Assembly: GCF_932526225.1 (NCBI RefSeq)
Contig: NC_064038.1
Location: 1,054,001 to 1,118,000, forward strand
Source: Nematostella vectensis
Taxonomy: Eukaryota > Cnidaria > Anthozoa > Actiniaria > Edwardsiidae
Reading direction: 5' to 3'
DNA length: 64,000 bases
Below the pieces are notes generated by a model. It was not told the DNA's origin and did no database searches. It was given only the letters and a program-made list of their open reading frames with translations. A program made the translations under genes and the position numbers. Every line of letters starts with the position of its first letter. The first letter of the stretch is position 1. Below, piece after piece: positions 12,775-24,824 of this stretch.

Positions 12775-15700
12775 CTATTTTTTACGGCCCGCGGTACCAG
12801 AGACCTGCGTGAAGGTCCAGCCGTTGTTTTGAATGGCGTTGTTGTATAAGTTCTGTCCGTTTTGGTTCCACAGTCCATTATCTCCGCGGCTATCATCCAG
12901 ACGCTTTTTGCCATCACCGAGTTGATCATGAATGTAAGACTCCAGCGAGGCTAGAAATAGATGAAGCCACCGAAATGTCAGATTTCTTATATGCAGGAAT
13001 GATTGTAGATTGTAGCCTACAATCTACGAGACAAGGCAAAATAAAACCCTCTAGCTGAACATTACATTAGGCCCCTGGGCGAATACAGGAGTTCGAAAGA
13101 GGGGAACGCACAAGGGTTTCAAGAAACTAGGGGAAGGGCGGATTCATTGTTCTTCCATGGATTTCCTTATATTTATCTTTTTATTTTTACGCAAAATATC
13201 TGAAAATAGAGGAGCCCAGGGCCCGCTCGGCCACCCCTAGATCCGCCCCTATTACAGGGGAACTGGGTACAACAGCTATTTGAATCATACAAATGCTCCT
13301 CTATTCACGGGTCATCTTGAAAATGGCCCTCGTTTTGAATGAGGCCAATGTTGGAATTAGTTTGTGATATTATACTTGAAAAGGATGTTATGAAATATGG
13401 ATTCTGTTTCTAATATACTTGTAAAGGTTGCTATAAGATATGGATTCTATTCAGATCCCCTTCCCTGTCTTTCAAGGCACATTATACGCCCGTGTGTACA
13501 TACCGGTGTCCTGTGGTCCCGTGTAATCTCCCCATGGCTGTCCATAGCGGAAGAGCTTCAAAGTGGGCCACTGGTGAATCCCGAATCTGTAGTAGCAAGT
13601 AGCTCGTCCAGCGCCGAAACAATCCATCTATTGGGAGACGAAAAATGGGGCTTACAAAAGTCCATCTATTGGGAGACAAAAAATGGGGCTTACAAAAGTC
13701 CATCTATTGGGAGACGAAAAATGGAGCTTACAAAAGTCCATCTATTGATACGAAAAATGGGGCTTACAAAAGTCCATCTATTGATACGAAAAATGGGGCT
13801 TACAAAAGTCCATCTATTGATACGAAAAATGGGGCTGACAAAAAGTCCATCTATTGATACGAAAAATGGGGCTGACAAAAGTCCATCTATTAATACGAAA
13901 AATGGGGCTTACAAAAGTCCATCTGTTAGGTGAGGTAGGCTCCAGCGCAGTGAACGCCCATAGTGTACGCCCATAGTGTACGCCCATAGTGTACGCCAAT
14001 AGTGTACGCCAATAGCGTACGCCCATAGTGTACGCCCATAGTGTACGCCAATAGTGTACGCCCATAGCGTACGCCAATAGTGTACACCAATAGTGTACGC
14101 CAATAGTGTACGCCCATAGTGTACGCCCATAGTGTACGCCCATAGTGTACGCCCATAGTGTACGCCCATAGTGTACGCCCATAGTGTACGCCCATAGCGT
14201 ACGCCCATAGTGTACGCCCATAGTGTACGCCCATAGTGTACGCCCATAGTGTACGCCCATAGCGTACGCCCATAGTGTACGCCCATAGTGTACAACAATA
14301 GTGTACGCCCATAGCGTACGCCCATAGTGTACGCCCATAGTGTACGCCAATAGCGTACGCCCATAGTGTACGCCCATAGTGTACGCCCATAGTGTACGCC
14401 CATAGTGTATGCCCATGGTGTACGCCCATAGTGTACGCCAATAGTGTACGCCAAAAGTGTACGCCAATAGTGTACGCCCATAGTGTACGCCCATAGTGTA
14501 CGCCCATAGTGTACGCCCATAGTGTACGCCCATAGCGTACGCCCATAGTGTACACCAATAGTGTACGCCCATAGTGTACCCCATAGTGTACGCCAATAGT
14601 GTACGCCAATAGTGTACGCCCATAGTGTACGCCCATAGTGTACGCCCATAGTGTACGCCCATAGTGTACGCCCATAGTGTACGCCCATAGTGTACGCCCA
14701 TAGCGTACGCCCATAGTGTACACCAATAGTGTACGCCCATAGTGTACCCCATAGTGTACGCCAATAGTGTACGCCAATAGTGTACGCCAATAGTGTACGC
14801 CAATAGTGTACGCCCATAGGTAAGCACGTGGTCTGTGTGCTATTTGTATTCATGAGTGCCTTGTGGCAAAAGTTAATAGAATACAGAATTAGAGATGAGT
14901 GGGTAGCCTGTGTAGTTATGTTGCGCCTATGTAGTGTTGCCTGTGTAGTTGTGTGAATATTTCTAGCTATGTATAGAATACATAATTAGAGATGAGTGGG
15001 TAGCCTGTGTAGTTATGTTGCGCCTATGTAGTATTGCCTGTGTAGTTGTGTGAATATTTCTAGCTATGTATAGAATATAGAATTAGAGATGACGCTGGGT
15101 GTGCGAGTCATGGGCGTCTCCCAGTTCTTATCGCTTACTTTGGCCATGACGAACTTGTGTTCCTTTGCGAGATCACGTGCAGCTTTCTCGTACTTGGGTC
15201 TCAGATTATCACAATCGCTACACCTGAGGTCATCGAGCAGAAATAGTTTTCAGGCAAGCCATGAGCAAACAATCATCATCTTCTACACCAACTCCCCTCT
15301 CAATTTATCCTAACCCTTAACAGCATTAAAGACACATTAAAGACACGGTCGATTTTCTTCCACGATTCAGGCGTTTGTATAAATGTGCCACGCAAAATCG
15401 AGCATTAATTCCAAGGCACTCCTTCAACTGCACGGGACCATCGATCAGGGTGTCATAATACAGCCTGCCGCCTGGATTAGCTTCAGATATTTGCGGGCAG
15501 CATTGCTGTAAACTGATTTAAATTGTTAATAAAAAAATATTGAATAGATATTATATTTATACAGCATCAGTGTTCGCTGATTGCCTTATTATTTTGTTAG
15601 GCACAAGGGCAGAGACCTGTTTGTTTTAGCAGGTCTTTTTAGCATTGCCAATACTCATTTGGAACGTTTTTGTCGTCAACAAATGTGTGATAGAATATTT

Positions 15701-15939
15701 TCTGAACACTTTATGGCTGCCTTTTAAGTGCACAAGATAAATTTCCTAGGGAGTATATGATCTTGTTAGTGGGGTAAATGCCAGTCTTACCATGGTGCGT
15801 AGAAATCCACCAGCATGACTTCCTTGTCCTTAAGGAAGTTGTCGAAATCTTGGTCAGTCAACTCAAAAATTGGGTTCTCTTTCCTGGCGTAGGAAGGTGC
15901 GATAACGCACAACGCCACAACAAACGCGATCGCCAGCAT
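12775..15939 (-). CDS. Secreted single-thioredoxin-domain PDI-like protein, CSDC site
   Basis: The minus-strand CDS joins 15791-15939, 15139-15223, 13504-13627 and 12775-12950 (534 nt, 177 aa) with consistent phases. A signal peptide (MLAIAFVVALCVIAPSYA) precedes one PDI-type thioredoxin fold: MLVDFYAPW, CSDC at 51-54, then MDC and QWPT with the cis-proline. The central CxxC pair is Ser-Asp, whereas PDIs usually have Gly-His, so the redox potential may differ. The Asn/Gln/Gly-rich tail ends GTAGRKK, with no KDEL-type signal, so the protein may be secreted. Exon lengths 85 and 124 and all three intron phases match the neighbouring paralogue, pointing to tandem duplication. Family membership is clear; the specific role is unknown. 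Confidence 0.85.
13629..13925. repeat. 35-38-bp minisatellite copying the exon 3 acceptor
   Basis: On the minus strand each unit reads CAATAG|ATGGACTTTT|GTAAGCC. This repeats the authentic acceptor CAATAG|ATGGATTGT at 13627 about eight times and places a GTAAGC donor 10 nt after it. Each unit is thus a potential 10-nt microexon flanked by AG and GT. The array is intronic, directly 5' of exon 3. Confidence 0.9.
13950..14818. repeat. 13-bp minisatellite, about 66 copies
   Basis: The unit is GTGTACGCCCATA with the common variant GTACGCCAATA. It lies in intron 2 of the CSDC gene, next to the acceptor-derived array. Minus-strand open frames (GVHYGRTLWAYTM repeats) exist in all three frames and are artefacts. 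A higher-order block near 14555 recurs near 14735. Confidence 0.95.
14879..15090. repeat. 97-bp tandem duplication, about 2.2 copies
   Basis: GAATACAGAATTAGAGATGA recurs at 14879, 14976 and 15073. The third copy stops in exon-proximal intron sequence just below the exon at 15139-15223. Confidence 0.85.
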
Positions 15940-17304
15940 TCTCTGGAACTAAACCAAGTTCTATCGCAGCAGATAGTGGAAAGTTAGGTCTAGCAATCCT
16001 CAGTCCGGTACAAGTCACTGTTGAATTATTCATGAGGTCATTAGTTGCTTCTTATTCCTGATTGGTTGGTTGACTACACGGTCATGATTCACTGATTTGA
16101 TCAGCAAAATGACACAAGAATTATTCAACTGCAACAAAAATAAACTAAAACCGCTCCGAAAATTAACCCTTATTTGCCGTTAACTACAAGAAAATGCATA
16201 TTTTTGTCTAGAGCAAACCACCAGATTCTTTATAGATAAATTTTTCTAATTGAATGAGAAAGGCATTTTATTCATATCTACGATCGTTTGCACGCGGTGC
16301 AGGAACAGGTTGTTTATTTTTACTGCCACGACAGCAGTCAGCGGTACTCCTCCCAAGAGCTCAAATACTACATTTAGATTTGGACACTGATTTACCGGGA
16401 CGAGACATTAGACACTCGATGTGTGATTAACCGGGACCAGACATTAGACACTCGATGCGTGATTAACCGGGACGAGACATTAGAAACTCGATGTGTGATT
16501 TGGGGGAATGAGACATTAGACACTCGATCTGTGATTTGCGAGAACGAGACATTAGACTTTCGATGTGTGATTAGCGAGAACGAGACATTAGACATTCGAT
16601 GTGTGATTAGCGAGAACGAGACATCAAACACTCGATGTGTGATTTGCGAGAACGAAACATTAGACACTCGATGTGTGATTTGCGAGAACAAAACATTAAA
16701 CACTCGATGTGTGATTAGCGAGAACGAGACATTAGACATTCGATGTGTGATTAGCGAGAACGTGACATTAGACATCCGATGTGTGATTAGCGAGAACGTG
16801 ACATCAGACACTCGATGTGTGATTTGCGAGAACGAGACATTAGACACTCGATGTGTGATTAGCAAGAACGAGACATTAGACACTCGATGTGTGATTAGCG
16901 AGAACGTGACATTAGACTCTCGATGAGTTATTAGCAAGAACGGGACATTAGACACTCGATATGTGATTACCAAGGACGAGACATTTGACTCTCGATGAGT
17001 GATTACCAAGGACGAGACATTAGACACTCGATGTGTGATTGGCGAGAGCATACTAGCATAATACACATGTTGAAATTCTAATTTGATGTCATTTGCGTGA
17101 GGTGGCATTGATGAAAGATGTGCATTTCATTTTGGCTATGAGACAGACGATTTCGTACTCCACATACAAGTTTGTTATAAAAATAAGTATAAAAATAAGA
17201 TATTTAATCATAAATTGGATGTATACATTGTATATCAAGACGCAATACTACAGCCGCTGTATCACAAAGAACTTGATTACAATTTTCAAGAGTGACCATC
17301 AATT
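15940..17304. other. Intergenic region between the two PDI-like genes
   Basis: It contains the promoter side of the CSDC gene (inverted CCAAT, ATTGG, near 16061), a 36-bp array (listed separately) and the downstream flank of the CHHC gene. I see no exon here. Confidence 0.6.
16395..17045. repeat. 36-bp minisatellite, about 18 copies, open on both strands
   Basis: The unit is GTGATTAGCGAGAACGAGAC followed by ATTAGACACTCGATGT. Because 36 is divisible by 3, a plus frame (CVISENETLDTR repeats) and a minus frame (SFSLITHRVSNV repeats) stay open. Units vary at several positions. No splice sites or flanking exons support coding, so I treat it as intergenic. Confidence 0.9.
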
Positions 17305-20300
17305 CTATTCTTCGCCGACCATTCGCCTGATTTTGGCCAATAGCGCGCCAGCATCTCCCGACCCTGAGCCGGAGCCTGCCTTGGAACCAGACCCGCTCGC
17401 TACAACTGGTTGCGCAGAGACCTGGGTGGGGGATGACGTGACCACGACTTCACCGCTTCCTTCTGTAGCGTGACTCTGTGGTTTGTTGGCTGTTAGTTGT
17501 GGCTTGTCCGATGCCTCAGCGGTCTGTTTAGGTGCTGATTTCTTGTCGCCTGTTTTCAGGGCATCTTTGATAGCGCTTTCGATGTCGGCACGAAGGTCGT
17601 TGATCGATGGGCTGTCATCGCTTTTTGCTGATGACTGAAACATAAAGATTAGAGGATTATTAAAGTCATCATCATTTTTATTACTGCCAAAAATCAAAAC
17701 AATAATTATTTAGTGGTTTATCAAGCTCATATTTGTCGCCTCTACCACCACTGCCAAAACGTATCATCACCTCGTCGCTTATTGTCATAGTGGATGTCGC
17801 GGACATAAATATAAACAGCTTCCATTACACTGTGATCTCTTTTTACTTTCAATTCAAGCATACCACAAGCTAACGCGATTAGCAAGACGCTGGCTGGCGT
17901 AACTATTCACAAGCATACCACAAGCTAACGCGTTTAGCAAGACGCTGGCTGGTGTAACTATTCACAAGCATACCGCAAGCTAACGCGTTTAGCAAGACGC
18001 TGGCTGGTGTAACTATTCACAAGCATACCACAAGCTAACGCGTTTAGCAAGACGCTGGCTGGTGTAACTATTCACAAGCATACCGCAAGGTAACGCGTTT
18101 AGCAAGACGCTGGCTGGTGTAACTATTCACAAGCATACCGCAAGCTAACGCGTTTAGCAAGAAGCTGGCTGGCGTAACTATTCACAAGCATACCGCAAGC
18201 TAACGCGATTAGCAAGACGCTGGCTGGCGTAACTATTCACAAGCATACCGCAAGCTAACGCGTTTAGCAAGACGCTGGCTGGCGTAACTATTCACAAGCA
18301 TACCACAAGCTAACGCGATTAGCAAGACGCTGGCTGGTGTAACTATTCACAAGCATACCACAAGCTAACGCGTTTAGCAAGACGCTGGCTGGCGTTACTA
18401 TTCACAAGCATACCACAAGGTAACGCGTTTAGCAAGACACTGGCTGGCGTAACTATTCACAAGCATACCACAAGCTAACGCGTTTAGCAAGACGCTGGCT
18501 GGCGTAACTATTCGGATGACAACACCCGAGACTTGACCTCCAAACTGACTCTAGAGTACTTCAAGTTTCCTAGAGACTCTTATTCTATCATTTCTGCTCG
18601 GGTAACTCGAGTCCCTGCATACTCAAACTGAAAAAGTTACCTTTATATTAATTCCCCATTATTTTTTCTCGGACAACTCGAACTCCACACTAACTCCAAA
18701 AGGGGACTTGCGCTAAGAAATCACAGGACGTTTTGGGTGGCAAATTCAAGCCAAAATAAATACAGAAATAAGTACGCCCGTCAAGTCAGAGAATGACGAA
18801 CAAATAACGTATTTAAATAAAAATCAACCGTTTCTGAAGAAAAATCTGGCTTTATCCGTAACCGCTAAATAAACTGCTTTTAGTAACTGTTATTTTGCCG
18901 CTAAAAGCTTGAGCACGCGCTTACCAAAAAGTCACGTGATCTCTTAGCGAAACTCTCCAATCGACTTCAAGTTCCCTGGACACTTTTCAGTTAATTCAGC
19001 TCGGATAACTTCCCGCTCCGAACTCGAGCTGTTTATTAACCTTCAGGGCAGAGTTAACGGGTCTACGTTAAATACCTTGTCATTAGATTCCGCGTTACTC
19101 TCATCTTCCGGGGTCTTGTCCTCAGTCGTTTCATCAGCTTCCGGTTGCACGACATCCACGGCTTCCTGGGGGAGAGACTGAGGCTGATATTGAGCCAGCG
19201 ATGCTTGGGGCTGCGCCTGCGGTACCTTGAGATGTGGTATCATTGCGCGCGCTTGTTGTTGCTGGTAATACTGCTTATAGTAGGGCGAAGACTGCAGATA
19301 CTGAGGATACTGGTACATAGGGATATTGCTTCGTCCGTAAAGAATATTATACTTTTTCATTTGTTCTTTCTTACGTCTTTGGACTATCTGTTGTCTTCTT
19401 GCCGCTAAAGCCTTTTGATAAGCTGCCTTTCGTAGTTTATACTGAGCTACCTCTTTGGCGTGCTTTTGTGCGGCATTCAGAATCCTTGGGAACTTCTGTA
19501 GGAAGTGTGTCGGCGCGGGTTTATAATGCGCAAGTTTTGATCTTGCTCCTGCCTTAAATGGCTTCTTAGCGATGGCCGCCTTCGTGACTCCAAACCTGCT
19601 TCCTGTGGCAGCCTCGGCCATCTTTTCTTTGTACTCCTTTAATCGCTTTTGCCAGTTTTTGTACGCCGCAATCATCTTTAGTTTGGCCCTCAGAATCTCA
19701 AGCGCTAGCATATTCCCGCCAAAATGGCTAGCGACTGGGTCGGGGCTCGCACTGACTTTTGGGCCGGTCACTGCAGCGGGGCCTGAAGCGTAAGCGCTAG
19801 CTTGGGGCTGGGATACCTGTAGTTGAGCTTGTGGACTGTTGAAGAAACCTTGCATAATTGGCGCACTGTTAAAAGCTTGGGGCTGAAGCGCAAATGGCAT
19901 TGGTTGGGGTGCCTGTTGTGGCGCAAACTGTTGGGTCTGGGGCTGCATGAGTTGAGCAGCGTTATTCATTGGTTCAGAGGTGAACGGTGCTTGCTGGGAG
20001 GCTGTTGACGTCACGGATTCCATGTAGTTCACTAGTGCGGCTGTTGAGGAGGCGATTGGCAGAGTTATTAGGAGCATTGTGGCTTGGTGTTGGGGGGTGG
20101 GGAGGGGTTACTCCCATAAAGATAGACTGGGCAAAATATGTTTTAACACTGATAGTTATTACAGACAAAATATTAAGCGCTCCGCTGACTTAAGGTTTAG
20201 AGGACCACCATTAGCGCAAAGGGCTGCCGAGAGTTAGTAGAGTAAAAAATATTTTGTCTTTAGAGGGACTAACCATCAGTTCGTTGGCCAATATAGTCCC

Positions 20301-22402
20301 CTGCATATTTTCCAAACTTGAACAGTTTTACTGAAGGGTATCCTTCAATTTTGAAATTATCACATAAGACTTTGCTTCTGGGATCTGTACAGTCAACCTA
20401 AAAACGACACACAAGCAGACAAGTCAAACAACAGCTCAAAGCAATATTACCGACAAGAAAACAACATGACAATTCAAGTCAGGTCCATACCCAGGAGTTT
20501 AGGGTGAGGGTATCCGTCCTAGCTCGCAGTGGTTATTCGTATTTTATAGTGGACCTTCCATCAGCGAACACGCTGCACTTATGAACTTTACCTTTGCGTA
20601 TGAAGAAAACGTTGTCGTTTTGGGGATCTGGTAACAAGAAATCTTAGTTTCTCTTTAAAGACCATTTTCCATTGACTAAAGATGGTCACATTCACTGTTT
20701 TTCTTTTCTTTTCTGATTACAAATTACCGCGTTTGGCAAAAACGCCAATTTTTGGCTAAATTTTTCTTGATATGCAAACTGGAAGAGCCCCTTTCCAGCC
20801 AACACGATGCACTTATGTACTTTACCTTTGCAAACTGGAAGAGCCCATTGGCAGCCAACACGATGCACTTATGTACTTTACCTTTGCAAACTGGAAAAGC
20901 CCCTTGGCAGCCAACACGATGCACTTATGTACTTTACCTTTGCAAACTGGAAGAGCCCCTTTCCAGCCAACACGATGCACTTATGTACTTTACCTTTGCA
21001 AACTGGAAGAGCTCCTTTCCAGCCAACACGATGCACTTATGTACTTTACCTTTGCAAACTGGAAAAGCCCCTTGGCAGCCAACACGATGCACTTATGTAC
21101 TTTACCTTTGCAAACTGGAAAAGCTCCTTGGCAGCCAACACGATGCACTTATGTACTTTACCTTTGCAAACTGGAAGAGCTCCTTTCCAGCCAACACGAT
21201 GCACTTATGTACTTTACCTTTGCAAACTGGAAAAGCCCCTTGGCAGCCAACACGATGCACTTATGTACTTTACCTTTGCAAACTGGAAAAGCTCCTTTCC
21301 AGCCAACACGATGCACTTATGTACTTTACCTTTGCAAACTGGAAAAGCCCCTTGGCAGCCAACACGATGCACTTATGTACTTTACCTTTGCAAACTGGAA
21401 AAGCCCCTTGGCAGCCAAAGCATTGGCCGCGCCCTCCAACTGGGGGAGGAGTTCTTGGCAGTGGTGGCACCTTAAAAATTGTTAAATAAAGAGGAGAACG
21501 TAAACTTGGTTTTCCTCAATAGATTGTACTTAACTTCTCCTCTCGAAGTCATTCCTCTGGAAATATCTTTGAACGAAATAAATGCATCTCCCACTTCCCA
21601 AAGGATTTATTGGATTCTGCATTTACTTCTTTAGCATTTGTCTGAATACAAAACTTGACACGAAATCCCCCTCCCCCTACAGGTATATGAAGATTAAATT
21701 CCATAATGCTTGCCCAAACGTACGGGTCGCCTGTGATATGGAAAATAGATTGTCAAAAACCTTAAGAAGAATATGTTTTATCTGATGATTATTTAACCAA
21801 ATCAGCATTTTCAGTTGTCTCTATTCCCTCCCTGGCATGCATTAGTACGAGTTTGTTTTTGTTTCAGGAGTGTCAGAGCCTGTTTGTCTTCTGTTATCTT
21901 TGTATGACATGGTTATATCTATGCTTGTAGTACTAGGAGTAAACCAGGAAAGCATAGAAATAATATCACGCGCTCTTTTTCCTTTTGTTTTTAAATTGAA
22001 ATGAATTTTGTAAGCTTTTATACGCGGGCGCGGTTGTTTTATCAGCTAGTTTAAAACCCCGAGATGATCTTAAACCAAAATCACAATGCAAAATGCATAC
22101 TAGATCAAATTTAGGACCATAACAGTTCTGGCTTTACTAAGAACTTTAACTTAGAATATCATTCCGATAAACAAATGGGAACAACTTTTAGCAGGTCTCC
22201 CTTTCATGGCGAACAATCGACCCACTGAACCGTGTAATATAGACACAGCCCCCACTTACCAGGGCGCGTAAAAATCCACCAGCATTATATCTTTTTCTCG
22301 TATCATCTGGTCAAAATTCTGCGCATTCAGGTCATAAACAAAGTTTGCGGAGCCAGACGAAAAGGCAGAGAAAAACAGCAGTATGAAAACGGAGGACTCC
22401 AT
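17305..22402 (-). CDS. PDI-like protein, CHHC site, with long Gln/Pro- and Lys-rich extension
   Basis: The minus-strand CDS joins 22260-22402, 21386-21470, 20274-20397, 19076-20082 and 17305-17634 (1689 nt, 562 aa). A signal peptide leads to DIMLVDFYAPW and CHHC at 49-52, then FAK, VDC and GYPS. Exons 2 and 3 are 85 and 124 nt, as in the CSDC paralogue. The large exon 4 adds about 335 residues: a QAPQ/QPQA-rich part, a basic K/A-rich middle and an acidic end (DETTEDKTPEDES). The last exon adds SSAKSDDSP, a short amphipathic stretch and a Gly/Ser tail ending VGEE. If the exon 4 donor at 19075 is not used, translation stops 10 codons later (VFNVDPLTLP). The fused tail is unusual for a PDI; a structural or scaffold role is only a guess. 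Confidence 0.8.
17857..18512. repeat. 55-bp minisatellite, about 12 copies
   Basis: The unit contains GCATACCACAAGCTAACGCG and GACGCTGGCTGG. It lies in the last intron of the CHHC gene and does not touch an exon border. Variants (CGATT/CGTTT, GGCG/GGTG) are distributed along the array. Confidence 0.95.
20605..20640 (-). other. Possible 36-nt in-frame cassette exon of the CHHC gene
   Basis: On the minus strand TTGTTACCAG is followed by 36 nt and GTAAAGTT. The 36 nt read IPKTTTFSSYAK in the phase needed between exon 2 (ending FAK) and exon 3 (starting VDC). The donor side resembles the neighbouring repeat units, so this may be a diverged relic of exon 2 rather than a used exon. Confidence 0.35.
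20772..21416. repeat. 56-bp minisatellite multiplying the exon 2 donor of the CHHC gene
   Basis: Each minus-strand unit carries a copy of the exon 2 3' end (LAAKGLFQFAK, or a close variant) plus the donor GTAAAGTAC. There are about 11 donors including the authentic one at 21385/21386. In transcript order the copies lie downstream of the real exon, so the splicing machinery meets a ladder of near-identical 5' splice sites. A diverged copy is at 20600. Confidence 0.95.
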
Positions 22403-23139
22403 ATTGGCGTGGTGTGCAAACTGCTGTGATTCCAGAGTACTTCAGATTGTGTTGTTTGACCTGTCGACGGGTGGCCATCATGTGTTTTGTATTTCACTTC
22501 GTGACGTTACTATTTGGTATGTGGACAGTCACAGAAATCGACTAATGACTATATGAGTGAACTCGTTTAAGAAGGGAAAGACCAGGGAAATTGACTTGAC
22601 ATTTCACGTAAATTCTACAAATATTTGTGCTTTTTGGGTGCGGTCAATTTTCGCTGGCCGGTTCGGTTCTTTCATATCTTTTCAAATATTAAGAGATATG
22701 TTTTTACACTCTTCTGTGCACATTTTAGTTTGATCAAGATAAAGACTAGATAAGATAAATTGTTTTTTTCAAATGCCATCCTACATCATATGTATACGCT
22801 AAGTAACGGAAAACCTTAGGGAAAAACCTCACGGAAAAATCTTACGGAAAAGCCTAGGAGTTAGAAAACTTTAAAACCACACCATTAACAATCTTTAGTC
22901 AAAAGGGGGCAAAAGTGTTTGATGATGAGATGAAAAGGCAAAGAGAAGCTCCAACGTCTTCCACATAATAAAAAAAAAACATATTGTATTTGAAATAGTC
23001 GGTTTTGTGTTTACAATGAAATTCCGAGTTGTGTCTTGTCCTTGTGGGACACAAGATCAGGTTCTGAATGTAAAAAAAACAAAAAAAAAAGGGTGATTAT
23101 CAGCTTCGACGGGTGGGTATTAAAAACGGGAAAGGTTAT

Positions 23140-23520
<381 letters not shown>

Positions 23521-23814
23521 TTTAATATAGAATTATAAACATCTCAATGCTTTTCAAACATCCTACTCTATTCTACTCAATAATTTCGCTAAAAACTCTA
23601 ACACTTATATAATTAATGTCTATATATATTTTTAATACTAATACTAATGATAATATTTCTAATGGTTAAAAACTAATCAATTTTATCAGGATTTTTCTGA
23701 CCGGTGTCTGCGAAAACATTTTGCGTGAAGAATCTACCTTCTTTCTCGAGGTAAGAAATGTAGTCTTTCTCACTTCCTTGAATCGATTAAAGCGAACGTA
23801 AAACTGTCAGGATA

Positions 23815-24155
23815 TATTTTCTATATGCTAGAGTTCATTTTATCTTAAAAAAAAAACATTTTTTATCGTCTTACCTTTCTATATGCTAGAGTTCATTTTA
23901 TCTTCAAAAACCCATTATTTCCCGTCTTACCTTTCTATATGCTAGAGTTCATTTTATCTTCAAAAACCCATGTTTCCCCGTCTTACCTTTCTATATGCTA
24001 GAGTTCATTTTATCTTCAAAAACCCATTTTTTCCCGTCTTACCTTTCTATATGCTAGAGTTCATTTTATCTTCAAAAACCCATGTTTCCCCGTCTTACCT
24101 TTCTATATGCTAGAGTTCATTTATCTTCAAAAACCCATTATTTCCCGTCTTACCG
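23815..24155. repeat. 56-bp minisatellite, about 6 copies, donor-like
   Basis: The unit contains TCTATATGCTAGAGTTCATT and ends CCGTCTTACC. On the minus strand every unit reads TAGAAAG|GTAAGACGG, a good 5' splice site consensus. No coding exon is seen here, so a 5' UTR exon origin is only a hypothesis. Confidence 0.85.
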
Positions 24156-24286
24156 CGCGCTGGATCCAAAGGTTCTCAAACACCAACCCACACAAATATT
24201 TTAGGAAGCACTTTTTACTGAACACTTCTTCAACAATACCAAACCTCACTAACAGCAATTGGCTTTAACTAAGGGAAGGGTCATTA

Positions 24287-24316
24287 TTTAACGGGGGGGG
24301 GGGGGGGGGGGGGGAG
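24287..24316. repeat. Poly-G tract
   Basis: About 23 uninterrupted G bases are followed by GGAGGG-type runs. It may form G-quadruplexes, and the exact length is likely unreliable in assembly. Confidence 0.85.
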
Positions 24317-24722
24317 GGCTGCTATGTTTGGGGGGAGGGTTGCGATTTTTCGAGAATCAATTTGGGGGAGAGCCAAAACTTTTGATACAGGGTTTAGGGG
24401 AGGGCTTTATTTTTTGAACAAGTATTCTGAACAATTTCCGGGCCTCTGGAAATCTAGAATTTCAACACCAGACCCCCTACAAAATTGAATGAATGTGATG
24501 CGCCTCCTGCTTACACTTTAATGACCTTGCGTTTCGCTGGCATCACTGAATTTGCGAATTTCAATTCATGTCAAAGTCCCCCCTCCCCTACTAACTTTTC
24601 CGATTGGTGGCATGAAAAGATATGCATTACATTTTGTTAATCGGAATATGGCCTGGTTTTATCGCTGTTTCAAATTCAAGTTATGGGGAGACATCGCCCC
24701 ACTCCCCCGTATGTCAACTTGA

Positions 24723-24743
24723 TGTGTGTGTGTGTGTGTGTGT

Positions 24744-24822
<79 letters not shown>
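24723..24822. repeat. (TG)n microsatellite
   Basis: About 49 TG dinucleotides with one TAAG interruption near 24742. Confidence 0.97.

Positions 24823-24824
<2 letters not shown>

Noticed and set aside
13814..14853. Minus-strand frames of 283-337 codons (GVHYGRTLWAYT repeats)
   Set aside because: They are frames through a 13-bp array in an intron. All frames are open because the unit has no stop.
15391..15510. Possible extra exon (minus) reading QQCCPQISEANPGG and KECLG
   Set aside because: It would interrupt the W|CxxC junction of the CSDC gene, which splices cleanly without it, and no matching donor is found. It could be an unrelated relic.
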